Below are positions 35,100-48,192 of a stretch of 64,000 nt of DNA, in pieces. The stretch's first letter is position 1. Every line of letters begins with the position of its first letter. The notes beneath the pieces were generated by a model that did not search any database, was not told the DNA's origin, and worked only from the letters and a program-made list of their open reading frames with translations. A program made the position numbers and the translations under genes. Source of the stretch: Triticum aestivum (taxonomy: Eukaryota; Streptophyta; Magnoliopsida; Poales; Poaceae); assembly GCF_018294505.1 (NCBI RefSeq), contig NC_057809.1:506813914-506877913 (forward strand), read 5' to 3'.

Positions 35100-36875
35100 T
35101 GTTGGGGAACGTAGCAGAAATTCAAAATTTTCCTACGTGTCACCAAGATCTATCTATGGAGAGACCAGCAATGAGGGGAAGGAGAGTGCATCTACATACC
35201 CTTGTAGATCGCTATGCGGAAGCGTTCATGTGAACGGGGTTGATGGAGTTGTACTCGTCGTGATTCAAATCACCGATGACCAAGTGCCGAACGCACGGCA
35301 CCTCCGCGTTCAACACACGTACAGCCCGGTGACGTCTCCCACGCCTTGATCCAGCAAGGAGAGAGGGAGAGGTTGAGTAAGACTCCATCCAGCAGCAGCA
35401 CAACGGCGTGGTGGTGATGGAGGAGCGTGGCAATCCTGCAGGGCTTCGCCAAGCACCACAGGAGAGGAGGGAGAGAGAGATGCAGGGCTGCACCAATGAG
35501 AGATCGAATCGCGTGTGTTATGGGCAGCCCAATGCCTCAATATATATAGGGAAGGGGAGGGGCTGCGCCCCCTCTAGGGTTCCCACCCCTAGGGGGGCGG
35601 CAGCCCTAGATGGGGAACAAAGGTGGTGGCCAAGAGGGGGAGAGGAGAGGGAGGCGCACCAATATGGGCCCTAAGGCCCATATCCCCTAGGGTTTGCCCC
35701 CTTTCCACCTCTTAGGCGCATGGGCCTTAGTGGGGCTGGTGCCCTTGGCCCATGTAGGCCAAGGAACACTCCCTACAGCCCATGTTGCCCCCCCGGGCAG
35801 GTGGCCCCACTTGTTGGACCCTCGGGACCCTCCCGGTGGTCCCGGTACATTACCGATAAACCCCGAAACTCTTCCGGTGACCAAAATAGGACTTCCCATA
35901 TATAAATCTTTACCTCCGGACCATTCCGGAACTCCTCGTGACGTCCGGGATCTCATCCGGGACTCCGAACAACATTCGGTAACCACATACAAACTTCCTT
36001 TATAACCCTAGCGTCATCGAACCTTAAGTGTGTAGACCCTACGGGTTCGGGAGACATGCAGACATGACCGAGACGATCTCCGGTCAATAACCAACAGCGG
36101 GATCTGGATACCCATGTTGGCTCCCACATGTTCCACGATGATCTCATCGGATGAACCACGATGTCAAGGACTTAATCAATCCCGTATACAATTCCCTTTG
36201 TCTATCGGTACGATACTTGCCCGAGATTCGATCGTCGGTATCCCGATACCTTGTTCAATCTCGTTACCGGCAAGTCTCTTTACTCGTTCCGTAACACATC
36301 ATCCCGTGATCAACTCCTTGATCACATTGTGCACATTATGATGATGTCCTACCGAGTGGGCCCAGAGATACCTCTCCGTTTACACGGAGTGACAAATCCC
36401 AGTCTCGATTCGTGCCAACCCAACAGACACTTTCGGAGATACCTGTAGTGTACCTTTATAGCCACCCAGTTACGTTGTGACGTTTGGCACACCCAAAGCA
36501 CTCCTACGGTATCCGGGAGTTGCACAATCTCATGGTCTAAGGAAATGATACTTGACATTAGAAAAGCTTTAGCATACGAACTACACGATCTAGTGCTATG
36601 CTTAGGATTGGGTCTTGTCCATCACATCATTCTCCTAATGATGTGATCCCGTTATCAACGACATCCAATGTCCATGGTTAGGAAACCATAACCATCTATT
36701 GATCAACGAGCTAGTCAACTAGAGGCTTACTAGGGACATGGTGTTGTCTATGTATCCACACATGTATCTGAGTTTCCTATCAATACAATTATAGCATGGA
36801 TAATAAACGATTATCATGAACAAGGAAATATAATAATAACTAATTTATTATTGCCTCTAGGGCATATTTCCAACA
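35100..36875 (-). repeat. 3' LTR of Copia element (1776 bp)
   Basis: The minus-strand LTR ends at 35100. A TATA-like TATATATA lies at 35540-35547, about 440 bp from that end. ORFs inside are repeated in the other LTR. Confidence 0.92.
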
Positions 36876-36889
36876 GTCTCCCACTTGCA
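36876..36889 (-). other. Polypurine tract of Copia element
   Basis: On the minus strand CAAGTGGGAGAC directly precedes the LTR start TGTTGG at 36875, the canonical BARE/Angela context. Confidence 0.8.
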
Positions 36890-36999
36890 CTAGAGTCAAT
36901 AATCTAGTTCACACCGCCATGTGATTAACACTCACAGGTCACATCGCCATGTGACAAACACCCAAGAGTTTACTAGTGTCACTAAACTAGTTCACATCA

Positions 37000-39900
37000 T
37001 CATGTGATTAAGACTCAATGAGTTCTGGGTTTGATCATGTTGCTTGTGAGAGAGGTTTTAGTCAACGGGTCTGAACCTTTCAGATCCGTGTGTGCTTTAC
37101 AAATCTCTATGTCATCTCCTAGATGTAGCTACCACGTTCTATTTGGAGCTATTCCAAATAACTGTTCTACTTGGAGCTATTCTAATTTGTTGCTCCATTA
37201 TACGTATCCGACATCTCTACTCAGAGCTATCCGGATAGGTGTTAAGCTTGCATCACGTAACCTTTACGACGAACTCTTTACCACCTCCATAATCGAGAAA
37301 ATTCCTTAGTCCACTAGTTACTAAGGATAACTTTGACCGCTGTCCTGTGATCCATTCTCGGATCACTCTTGTACCCCTTGACTGACTCATGGCAAGGCAC
37401 ATTTCAGGTGCGGCACACAGCATATCATACTGTAGAGCCTATGTCTTAAGCATAGGGGACGACCTTCGTCCTTTCTCTCTATTCTGCCGTGGTCGAGCTT
37501 TAAGTCTTAACTTCATACCTTACAACTCAGGCAAGAACTCCTTCTTTGACTGATCCATCTTGAACACCTTCAAGATCACGTCAAGGTATGTGCTCATTTG
37601 AAAGTACCATTAAGCGTTTTGATCTATCCTTATAGATCTTGATGCTCAATCCTCAAGTAGCTTAATCCAGGTTTTCCATTGAAAACACTTTCCAAATAAC
37701 CCTATATGCTTTCCAGAAATTCTACGTCATTTCCGATCAACAATATGTTAAAACATATACTCATCAGAAATTCTATAGTGCTCCCACTCACTTCTTTGGA
37801 AATACAAGTTTCTCATAAACTTTGTATACACCCAAAATCTTTGATCATTATCAAAGCATACATTCCAACTCCGAGATGCTTACTCCAGTCCTCAGAAGGA
37901 TAGCTGGAGCTTTGCATACTTATTAGCATCTTTTCAGGATTGACAAAACCTTTCGGTTGTATCACATACAACCTTTCCTCAAGAAAATCGTCGAGGAAAC
38001 AATGTTTTGACATCCTATCTGCAAGATTTCATAAATAATGCGGTGACTGCTAATATAATTCCAACAGACTCTTAGCATCGCTACGAGTGAGAAAATCTCA
38101 CCGTAGTCAACTCCTTGAACTTGTCAGAAAACATCTTAACGACAAGTCGAGCTTTCTTAATGGTGACATTTACCATCATTGTCCGTCTTCCTTTTAAAAT
38201 CCATCTACACTCAACAGCCTTACGACCATCAAGTAGTTCTTCCAAAGTCTACACTTTGTTTTCATACATGGATCCTCTCTCGGATTATATGGCCTCAAGC
38301 CATTTATCGGAATCCAGGCCCACCATCGCTTCTCCATAGCTCGTAGGTTCATTGTTGTCTAGCAACATGACTTCCAAGACAGGATTACGTACCACTCTGA
38401 AGTAGTACGCATCCTTGTCATCCCACGAGGTTTGGGAGTGACTTGATCCGAAGTCTCATGATCAATATCATAAGCTTCCACTTCAATTGGTGTAGGTGCC
38501 ACAGGAACAACTCTTTGTGCCCTGCTATACACTAGTTGAAGTGACGGTTCAATAACCTCATCAAGTCTCCACCATCCTCCCACTCAATTCTTTCGAGAGA
38601 AACTTTTCCTCGAGAAAGGACCCGATTCTAGAAACAATCCTTTATTGCTTTCGGATCTGAGACAGGAGGTATACCCAACTGTTTTGGGTTGTCCTATGAA
38701 GATGCATTTATCCGCTTTGGGTTCGAGCTTATCAGCCTGAAACTTTTCACATAAGCGTCGCAGCCCCAAACTTTTAAGAAATGACAGCTTAGGTTTCTCT
38801 AAACCATAGTTCATACGGTGTCATCTCATCGGAATTACGTGGTGCCCTATTTAAAGTGAATGTGGTTGTCTCTAATGCCTAACCCATAAACTATTGTGGT
38901 AATTCGATAAGAGACATCATGGTATGCATCATATCCAATAGGGTGCAGTTATGATGTTCGGACACACCATCACACTATGGTGTTCCAGGCTGTATTAGTT
39001 GTGAAACAATTTCCACAATGTCTTAATTCTGTGCCAAACTCGTAATTCAGATATTCATCTCTATGATCATATCATAGATCTTTTATCCTCTTGTCACGAC
39101 GATCTTTCAACTTCACACTGAAATTACTTGAACCTTTCAATAATTCAGACTCGTGATTCATCAAGTAAATATACTCAACATCTACTCAAATCATCTGTGA
39201 AGTAAGAATGTAACGATATCCACTACACGCCTCAGCACTCATTGGACTGCACACATCAAAATGTATTACTTCCAACAAGTTGCTTTCTAGTTCCATTTTA
39301 CTGAAACGAGGCTTTCAGTCATCTTGCCCATGTGGTATGATTTGCATGCCTCAAGTGATTCAAAATCAAGTGAGTCCAAACGGTCCATTTGCATGGAGTT
39401 TCTTCATGCATATACACCAACAGACATGGTTCGCATGTCTCAAACTTTTCAAAAATGAGTGAGTCCAAAGATCCATCAACATGGAGCTTCTTCATGCGTT
39501 TTATACCGATATGACTTACGTGGCAGTGCCACAAGTAGGTGGTACTATCATTACTATCTTTTGGCATGAACATGTGTATCACTACGATCGAGATTCAATA
39601 AACCATTCATTTTAGGTGTAAGACCATTGAAGGTATTATTCAAATAAACAGAGTAACCATTATTCTCCTTAAATGAATAACCGTATTGCGATAGACATAA
39701 TCCAATCATGTCTATGCTCAACGCAAACACCAATCTCGATGGTAGAGGGAGCGTGCGATGCTTGATCATATCAACATTGGAAACACTTCCAACACATATC
39801 GTCAGCTCACCTTTAGCTAGTCTCCGTTTATTCCGTAGCTTTTATTTCGAGTTACTAACACTTAGCAACCGAACCGGTATCTAATACCCTGGTGCTACTA

Positions 39901-40260
39901 GGAGTACTAGTAAAGTACACATCAACACAATGTATATCCAATATACTTCTATCGACCTTGCCAGCCTTCTAATCTACCAAGTATCTAGGGTAATTCTGCT
40001 CCAGTGGTTGTTCCCCTTATTACAGAAGCACCTAGTCTCGGGTTTGGGTTCAACCTTGGGTTTCTTCACTAGAGCAGCAGCTGAATTGCCGTGTCATGAA
40101 GTATCCCTTCTTGCCCTTGCCCTTCTTGAAACTAGTGGTTTCACTAACCATCAACAATTGATGCTCCTTCTTGATTTCTACTTTTGCGGTGTCAAACATC
40201 GCGAATATCTCAAGGATCATCATATATGTCCCTGATATATTATAGTTCATCACGAAGCTC
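37000..40260 (-). pseudogene. Degenerate gag-pol of BARE/Angela-type Copia
   Basis: Traces in 5'-to-3' order on the minus strand are: gag tail KVEIKKEHQLLMVSETTSFK (about 40190), protease-region segment GYSFKENNGYSVYLNNTF (about 39680), gag-pre-integrase YLWHCHVSHIGIKRMKKLH (about 39520), integrase C-terminal KPKLSFLKSLGLRRLCEK and KADKCIFIGQPKTVGYTS (38790-38690), and RT FLEERLYVIQPKGFVNPEK (about 37980-37930). Each piece is broken by stops and frameshifts every 50-90 codons. The core integrase and most of RT cannot be followed. The element could have moved only with proteins from another copy, or decayed faster than its LTRs suggest. Confidence 0.75.
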
Positions 40261-42005
40261 TAGCAGCTTGGTGGTAATGACTTCGGAGAAACATCACTAT
40301 CTCATCTGGAAGATCAACTCCCACTTGATTCAAATGATTGTTGCACTCAGACAATCCGAGCACAAGCTCAACAATTGAGCTTTTCTCCTTAGTTTGCAGG
40401 TTAAGAAAATCGTCGGAGGTCTTATACCTCTTGAGCCTGAAATCCCAATTTCAGCCCTCAAAACATCTCATATGTTTCGCGATGTTCCAAAAACATCTTT
40501 GGTGCCTCAACTCTAAACCGTTTAACTAAACTATCACGTAGTTATCAAAATGTGTATGTCAGATGTTCGCAACATCCACAGACAATGTTCGAGGTTTAGC
40601 ACACTAAGCGGTGCATTAAGGACATAAGCCTTCTAAGAAGCAATGAGGACAATCCTCAGTTTACGGACCTAGTCCGCATAATTGCTACTATCAACTTTCA
40701 ACTAATTTTTCTCTAGGAACATATCTAAATAGTAGAACTATAGCATGAGCTGCGACATAATTTGCAAAATCCTTTTGACTATGTTCAGGATAATTAAGTT
40801 CATCTTATGAACTCCCACTTAGATAGACATCCCTCTAGTCATCTAAGTGATTACATGATCCGAGTCAACTAGGCCGTGTCCGATCATCACGTGAGACGGA
40901 CTAGTCAACGTCGGTGAACATCTTCATGTTGATCGTATCTTCTATACGACTCATGCTCGACCTTTCGGTCTTTTGTGTTCCGAGGCCATGTCTGTACATG
41001 CTAGGCTCGTCAAGTTAACCCTAAGTGTTTTGCTGTGTAAAACTGTCTTACACCCGTTGTATGTGAACGTAAGGATCCATCACACCCGATCATCACGGCG
41101 TGCTTAGAAACGACGAACTGTAGCAACGGTGCACAGTTAGGGGAGAACACTTCTTGAAATTTTAATGAGGGATCATCTTATTTACTACCGTCGTTCTAAG
41201 CAAATAAGATGTATAAACATGATAAACATCACATGCAATCAAATATAGTGACATGATATGGCCAATATCATATAGCTCCTTTGATCTCCATCTTGGGGCT
41301 CCATGATCATCTTGTCACCGGCATGACACCATGATCTCCATCATCATGATCTCCATCATCGTGTCTTCTTGAAGTTGTCATGTCATCTATTACTTCTACT
41401 ACTACAGCTAACGGTTAGCAATAAAGTAAAGTAATTACATGACGTTTATGTTGACACGCAGGTCATAAATAAATTAAGACAACTCCTATGGCTCCTGCCG
41501 GTTGTCATACTCATCGACATGCAAGTCGTGATTCCTATTACAAGAACATGATCAATCTCATACATCACATATATCATTCATCACATCCTTTGGCCATATC
41601 ACATCACATAGCATACCCTGCAAAAACAAGTTAGACGTCCTCTAATTGTTGTTTGCATGTTTTACGTGGCTGCTATGGGTTTCTAGCAAGAACGTTTCTT
41701 ACCTACGCAAAGACCACAACGTGATATGCCAATTGCTATTTACCCTTCATAAGGACCCTTTTCATCGAATCCGATCCGACTAAAGTGGGAGAGACAGACA
41801 CCCGCCAGCCACCTTATGCAACTAGTGCATGTTTGTCGGTGGAACCGGTCTCACGTAAGAGTACGTGTAAGGTTGGTCCGGGCCGCTTCATCCCACGATC
41901 CCGCCGAATCAAGATAAGACTAGTAACGGCAAGCATATTGAACAAAATCAACGCCCACAACTACTTTGTGTTCTACTCGTGCATAGAATCTACGCAATAG
42001 ACCTA

Positions 42006-42018
42006 GCTCATGATGCCA
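42006..42018 (-). other. Primer binding site of Copia element, diverged
   Basis: On the minus strand TGGCATCATGAGC follows the LTR after one base. It resembles the initiator-Met site TGGTATCAGAGC with changes, as often seen in Angela copies. Confidence 0.55.
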
Positions 42019-42019
42019 C

Positions 42020-43784
42020 TGTTGGGGAACGTAGCAGAAATTCAAAATTTTCCTACGTGTCACCAAGATCTATCTATGGAGAGACCAGCAACGAGGGGAA
42101 GGAGAGTGCATCTACATACCCTTGTAGATCGCTATGCGGAAGCGTTCATGTGAACGGGGTTGATGGAGTCGTACTCGCCGTGATTCAAATCACCGATGAC
42201 CAAGTGCCGAACGCACGGCACCTCCGCGTTCAACACACGTACAGCCCGGTGACGTCTCCCACGCCTTGATCCAGCAAGGAGAGAGGGAGAGGTTGAGGAA
42301 GACTCCATCCAGCAGCAACACAACGGCGTGGTGGTGATGGAGGAGCGTGGCAATCCTGCAGGGCTTCGCCAAGCACCACAGGAGAGGAGGGAGAGAGAGA
42401 TGCAGGGCTGCACCAACGAGAGATCGAATCGCGTGTGTTATGGGCAGCCCAATGCCTCAATATATATAGGGAAGGGGAGGGGCTGCGCCCCCTCTAGGGT
42501 TCCCACCCCTAGGGGGGGCGGCAGCCCTGGATGGGGAACAAAGGTGGCGGCCAAGAGGGGGAGAGGAGAGGGAGGCGCACCAATATGGGCCCTAAGGCCC
42601 ATATCCCCTAGGGTTTGCCCCCTTTCCACCTCTTAGGCGCATGGGCCTTAGTGGGGCTGGTGCCCTTGGCCCATGTAGGCCAAGGAACACTCCCTACAGC
42701 CCATGTGGCCCCCCGGGCAGGTGGCCCCACTTGGTGGACCCTCGGGACCCTCCCGGTGGTCCCGGTACATTACCGATAAACCCCGAAACTCTTCCGGTGA
42801 CCAAAATAGGACTTCCCATATATAAATCTTTACCTCCGGACCATTCTGGAACTCCTCGTGACGTTCGGGATCTCATCCGGGACTCCGAACAACATTCGGT
42901 AACCACATACAAAACTTCCTTTATAACCCTAGCGTCATCGAACCTTAAGTGTGTAGACCCTACGGGTTCGGGAGACATGCAGACATGACCGAGACGATCT
43001 CCGGTCAATAACCAACAGCGGGATCTGGATACCCATGTTGGCTCCCACATGTTCCACGATGATCTCATCGGATGAACCACGATGTCAAGGACTTAATCAA
43101 TTCCCTTTGTCTATCGGTACGATACTTGCCCGAGATTCGATCGTCGGTATCCCAATACCATGTTCAATCTCGTTACCGGCAAGTCTCTTTTACTCGTTCC
43201 GTAACACATCATCCCGTGATCAACTCCTTGATCACATTGTGCACATTATGATGATGTCCTACCGAGTGGGCCCAGAGAAACCTCTCCGTCACACGGAGTG
43301 ACAAATCCCAGTCTCGATTCATGCCAACCCAACAGACACTTTCGGAGATACCCGTAGTGTACCTTTATAGCCACCCAGTTACGTTGTGACGTTTGGCACA
43401 CCCAAAGCACTCCTACGGTATCCGGGAGTTGCACAATCTCATGGTCTAAGGAAATGATACTTGACATTAGAAAAGCTTTAGCATACGAACTACACGATCT
43501 AGTGCTATGCTTAGGATTGGGTCTTGTCCATCACATCATTCTCCTAATGATGTGATCCCGTTATCAACGACATCCAATGTCCATGGTTAGGAAACCATAA
43601 CCATCTATTGATCAACGAGCTAGTCAACTAGAGGCTTACTAGGGACATGGTGTTGTCTATGTATCCACACATGTATCTGAGTTTCCTATCGATACAATTA
43701 TAGCATGGATAATAAACGATTATCATGAACAAGGAAATATAATAATAACTAATTTATTATTGCCTCTAGGGCATATTTCCAACA
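42020..43784 (-). repeat. 5' LTR of Copia element (1765 bp)
   Basis: Direct repeat of 35100-36875. On the minus strand it starts TGTTGGAAATATGCCCTAGA at 43784. Confidence 0.92.
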
Positions 43785-46700
43785 ACGTATACATGCTACG
43801 TGCGCGCCTCTACTACGACACGTGCGCGCCTCTACATCCACCAGTATATATGTACGTACACGTTCGCGACCAAAATGACAATGCCACGTACGCTTCGACC
43901 AGGTGGCTCCTGACTGTCAGGCACTTCTTTGAGTGCGAAGATGTAGCTGGTGGGTCCCAGCAGTCAGGGGGGAAACATTTTTTTCACGAAATACGGTGGC
44001 CCGTCCGGTGGGTCCCCGCTGTCAGGTGGAGGAATAATTATTTTGCACGTAATAAGGAGGCACTTTCTTACTGCGGTCATGGACCCAGCTGTCAGCCTCT
44101 CCACGTACAGTCCATGTCCGATGGAAGCCGTTCCTTGACCACGTTGACCACGCCGTGCCGAGAGCACCAGGGCGGTGGACGAAGGCGAGGCTTAGGAAGG
44201 GGACGACACGGAGCTGGGGAAGACGCGGCAGTGGATGCCCACGCGTAGAGGAGTACGAGGGTTCACTGGTTCGCTGTGGTGTGTGGCTGCCGTCGCCGCA
44301 GAATAACGGAGGGTGTGGGTGAGTAGAGGGATTGCCTGGCCAGCGGTGGGAGTAGTAGGGGGCAGTGAGGCCTCCGCCGCATCGCAGCTGGCCACGGGAG
44401 GCAGGAGCACGAGGCACGACCGGCGCTGGTTTGGGCGGCTGGAGCAAGAAGACCAGAGGTTGAAGAAGCACTACGGCCGTTGGATGGACATCGTACGGTC
44501 ACAGGAGCTAGAATCGTGCATATTGACTAAGTTGACAAAGACCTCCGTCCCCGTCAACTTAGTAGGCCCACAAGTCAGCCTGCCACTATACTGGGTCCCA
44601 GCTAACAGGGGGAGTATTCATTTTTTTGTGCGTAATAAGGAGGCACTTCCTTGCGTGCGAAGATATAGCTGGTGGGTTCGAGCTGTCAGCGGCAGTAATG
44701 TTTTTTCGTGAAATACAGAGGCCCTTTCGGTGGGTCCCTGATGTCAGGTGGAGGAATCATTATTTTGCGCATAATAAAGAGGCATTTCCTTGCGTGCGGC
44801 CGTGGACCCAGCTGTCGGCCTCTCCACATACAGTCCACTTCAGATGCATGTCGGTTGTTGACCATGTTGACCAGGCCGCGCCGAGAGCACCAGGGCGGTG
44901 GACGACGGCGAGGCCTAGGAAGGGAACGACACAGAGGCAGGGAAGACTCGACAGTTGTTTCCCACGCGGAGGGGAGTACGACTATACGAGGGTTTACTGG
45001 TTCGTCTGCCGTCGCCGGAGAATAACAGCAGGTGTGGGTGAGTAGAGGGATGGCTAGGCCAGCGATGGGAGTATGGTGGGGCGGTGAGGCCTGCGGGGCA
45101 GCAGAGCCGGCCGCGGGGAGGAGGGAGCAGGCAGTCCCGTCGGCGCTTGTTTGAACGGCTGGAGCAGGAAGAGTAGAGATTGAAGAAGTAGGACGGCCGT
45201 TGGATGGCCATCCAACAGTCACTGCTTGTGCGTCAATCTTTTTTTTAGGAAAGCCTCAAATCTGTGGAAAACAGCATACATCCCATCTTCCATTATTTCT
45301 AATAATTTACAGCCCATTTGCTAATTATTAAGGTTTTTTTGGAGCTCATATTCTTTTTGTTAGTATTACAACCCATATTGTGGCCACGGTTAAAAAATTA
45401 TACGAAATTTTGCATATTTCGGTGCGGTCCAAACTGTTTTTAATCCTAAAATTCCGACTCACATTCAAACTGATTTTAAAAATAAATGTATCTCAATATA
45501 AAATTCATCAAATTCTCCACACATAAAAATTAATGTAATTTAAGATCTCAAGATAAAAAAAAGATATTTGAAACTAATTGCCGGTTTGATGTCTTTTAAA
45601 AATGTACAACCCTTTTCTCATTACTGATGGGCCATTTTCTCGGCCAGCCGAATGAAAGCTCTCCTTGTCTTGAAAGATTTGCAGCCCAACAGGCCTGACA
45701 AAATGACTTACTTGGCAAATCAAAAAAAAACTAGGCTATGGCCGTGGACCCAGCTGTCAGCCTCTCCATGTACAGTACTCTTCCGATGGAATGTCGTTGA
45801 CCACGTTGACCATGCCGCGCCGAGAGCACCAAGGCGGTGGACGACGGCGAGGCCTAGGAAGGGGACGGCGCGGCAGTGGATGCCCACGCGGAGAGGAGTA
45901 TGAGGGTTCACTAGTTCAGATGTGGAGTGAGGTTGCCGTCGCCGGAGGGCCTGGCTAGCGGTGGGAGTAGTAGGGGGCAATGAGGCCTCAACGGCAGCAC
46001 AGCCGACGACTGGAGGCAGGAGCAGGCGGTCTCCCCGGCGCTGGTTTGGGCGCCTGGGGCAAGAAGAGCGGCGATTGAAGAAGCAGCAGGACTGTTCGAT
46101 TCAAATCCAACGGTTACTGCTGCTAGAATCGTTTGATGACTAAGTTGACAAGCCCTACGTACGCGTCAACTTAGTAGGCCCACAGGTCAGCCTCCCAACC
46201 GGTGTACCCCAGATGTCAGTGGGAGGAATCATTTTTTCGCGTAATAAGGAGGCATTTGATTGCGTGCGGCCAGGCCAGCGGATGGAGTAGGGTGGGCCGA
46301 GGAAGCCTACGCGGCATCAGAGCGGGCCATAAGAGGAGGGAGCAGGCAGTCCCACCGGCGCCAGTTTAGGCGGCTGGAGCCGGAAGATCAAAGATTGAAG
46401 AAGCACGTCGGCCGTTGAATGGACATCCAACAGTCACTGCTGCTAGAATCATGTGTTCACTGACAAAGCCTTGCGTAAACAAGTCAGCCTCGAAATCTGT
46501 GACGTGTACAGCCCATTTGCTATTATTTTTATAATTTTTACTCATTTTCTAATTCATATGGAATTTATTGCAGCCCGTTTTCCATTTTTAGAATTGCTGG
46601 CCATTTTCTGGTCAGTACCAGGGTCAAAAAATTAACTAAATATGTGGGAAATTTTGAAAAAATTCACAAATTTTTGCTGGGGAACGAAATATTCTTAATC

Positions 46701-47271
46701 CAAAATTTAATAGCCATACTAAAACAAATTTAAAAATAAATTAGTACTATGTCATGTTAAATCCAATGAAATACGTATAAGATATAAGTGAAGAACAAAA
46801 ACAAAAAAGAAACTTATATCCCATTTGCTATAAATTTTTTGGAATTTTTAACCCCTTTTGATATTAATTTTAACAGATATTGACCATACTCTTAAGCCAG
46901 GCCGGAATGCATCCCTCCTCGTCTTGAAAGATTTGCAGCCCAGTAATTCAGAGAAAAAAAATAGGCCTAGCTTGGGTATTCTTCAAAAAGAAATACTGGG
47001 CTACCTATTTTCCCAAAGAACTGGTGCATGAGAATTTAACTTTATTTATTTATTTATTTATTTATTTACTTATTTATGTTTAGGGGACCATGAGCATGTA
47101 CCTGGGCCGGATTCATGTGAGAGCCTCCCTTCCAGTTAATTATGGGCTTCTCTATTGGGCCTTCATCAGTGGGCTGCATGTTATCAACAAGTGGAAAATG
47201 TGTTTCGTACGAAAAATAGTATGCGCTACGTATGGTACGGGGTACTAAAAGATTGAACCGTGCAACGACTT
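43785..47271 (+). repeat. CACTA interior: four copies of a degenerate module
   Basis: A GC-rich module recurs with landmarks in fixed order: GGACCCAGCTGTC (44087, 44805, 45747), ACCACGTTGACCA-like (44138, 44858, 45799), GAGAGCACCAGGGCGGTGGA-like (44160, 44882, 45822) and GGCCGTTGGATGGACATC-like (44473, 45192, 46409). The fourth copy (46150-46480) lacks the first half. AT-rich blocks with CAGCCCATTTGCTA follow the second and fourth copies (45240-45650, 46490-47000). ORFs across them differ between copies, so no protein is supported. Confidence 0.65.
47041..47078 (+). repeat. Microsatellite (TTTA)n
   Basis: About nine near-perfect TTTA units with one C interruption, in CACTA interior sequence. 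Confidence 0.9.
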
Positions 47272-47955
47272 TCAGAACATTGTGTTTGTCGTTCTAACAA
47301 CACATTTATTCAACCAACAGACGAAATATACTACTGATTGTACATTGAAAACAGCAGCAGCAGCAACCAGGGCTGGGGGTGCAACAGAAGCAGTAAGCAG
47401 GCCAGAAGAGTGAAGACCTCCACGAGCATCCATGAGCATCCAGCTGCCGCGACCATCGACGAGCACCATCCAAGACGTGTTCATGTCGACCCAGTACATA
47501 CCATTAATGTAGTTGAGGCTGACGAGGATCGGATCGCAGTCAAGGGGGTTGATGCTCGCCACCCTACGATCATTATGCTGCGTGACACGCCGTTTCTGAA
47601 GATCAGGCGGCATCAGCAAGCAAGGAGCTGTCTTAAAAAGCTCCGGCCTGAGGGCTTTGAGTAAATGGTACAGCCCCGACGAGCACGCGGCGAGCGGCAT
47701 GGTACTGAGATTGTCCACACGCGAAACAATGAGCTTGATTACCTCTGTGGGGACCGAATTCCAGCCACTCTTTTGACGCTGCTCGGTTCTGCCATTGTTA
47801 GTGCTTGGGTTTCGGACGAGGGGGGGGAGGCGCCTTAGCGGGGATGGAAGATTGGACGAGATTATGTGCGGACAAAGATGGAGAAGTGAATATGTGTTGC
47901 GGGAAGTGGACAAGTGATGATGACTAAAGCACGCCGCTTGACTTACGAGACACAT
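47272..47955 (-). CDS. F-box/DUF295-like protein fragment
   Basis: ORF of 227 codons on the minus strand. A Ser/His-rich N-terminus is followed near residue 65 by WNSVPTEVIKLIVSRVDN and a Cys/Leu segment ending KTAPCLLMPPD. This resembles the F-box helix region and the following 'PWLL-P' element of grass F-box/DUF295 proteins. A segment MVLVDGRGSWMLMDARGG near residue 165 resembles the first beta-propeller-like blade (SSHGWLVLID type). The rest of DUF295 is missing, so this is a truncated copy. F-box proteins recruit substrates to SCF ubiquitin ligases. It lies divergently from the SINA-like gene 237 bp away, within CACTA sequence. Expression and true start are unknown. Confidence 0.45.
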   Translation of the reverse strand: MCLVSQAACFSHHHLSTSRNTYSLLHLCPHIISSNLPSPLRRLPPLVRNPSTNNGRTEQRQKSGWNSVPTEVIKLIVSRVDNLSTMPLAACSSGLYHLLKALRPELFKTAPCLLMPPDLQKRRVTQHNDRRVASINPLDCDPILVSLNYINGMYWVDMNTSWMVLVDGRGSWMLMDARGGLHSSGLLTASVAPPALVAAAAVFNVQSVVYFVCWLNKCVVRTTNTMF

Positions 47956-48192
47956 ACCAACAACGTAGGGTCATGTCGATGCCAGACAACTTGCTTGAGT
48001 GATCACAGTACTGGTACTCCCTACAGTGCTATGCCCTAACTTGCTTGAGTAGAGTAGTAGAGTAGGACTCTGCTCTACTACTAGCACCGGAGGAGTAGTA
48101 TATCCTAATCTAAAATAGTTACAAACTTTAATGCCCGAGCGTGGAACGACTACAAACCGTGCTCAAAGACCGTGTCTACGTGGTGTTTGGAC

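Larger units (their letters stand above)
35100..43784 (-). mobile_element. BARE/Angela-type Copia retrotransposon
   Basis: Complete element of 8685 bp on the minus strand with TSD ACGTA (35095-35099 and 43785-43789). LTRs start TGTTGGAAATATGCCCTAGA and end CCCCAACA, as in the BARE/Angela/WIS group. The two LTRs differ by only about 20 substitutions and a few indels (one of about 12 bp at 36180 against 43100). The 5.1-kb interior has no intact ORF, although gag, pre-integrase, integrase and RT traces remain in order. It is inserted in CACTA sequence. Confidence 0.92.

Noticed and set aside
35212..35674. ORFs in the Copia LTRs (and their copies at 42132-42636)
   Set aside because: Identical positions in both LTRs, no conserved domain, known BARE/Angela LTR sequence.
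48050..48085. Small palindrome AGTAGTAGAGTAG/CTGCTCTACTACT as a terminator or miRNA precursor
   Set aside because: Arms are only about 13 bp with simple TAG repeats; no flanking structure supports a function.
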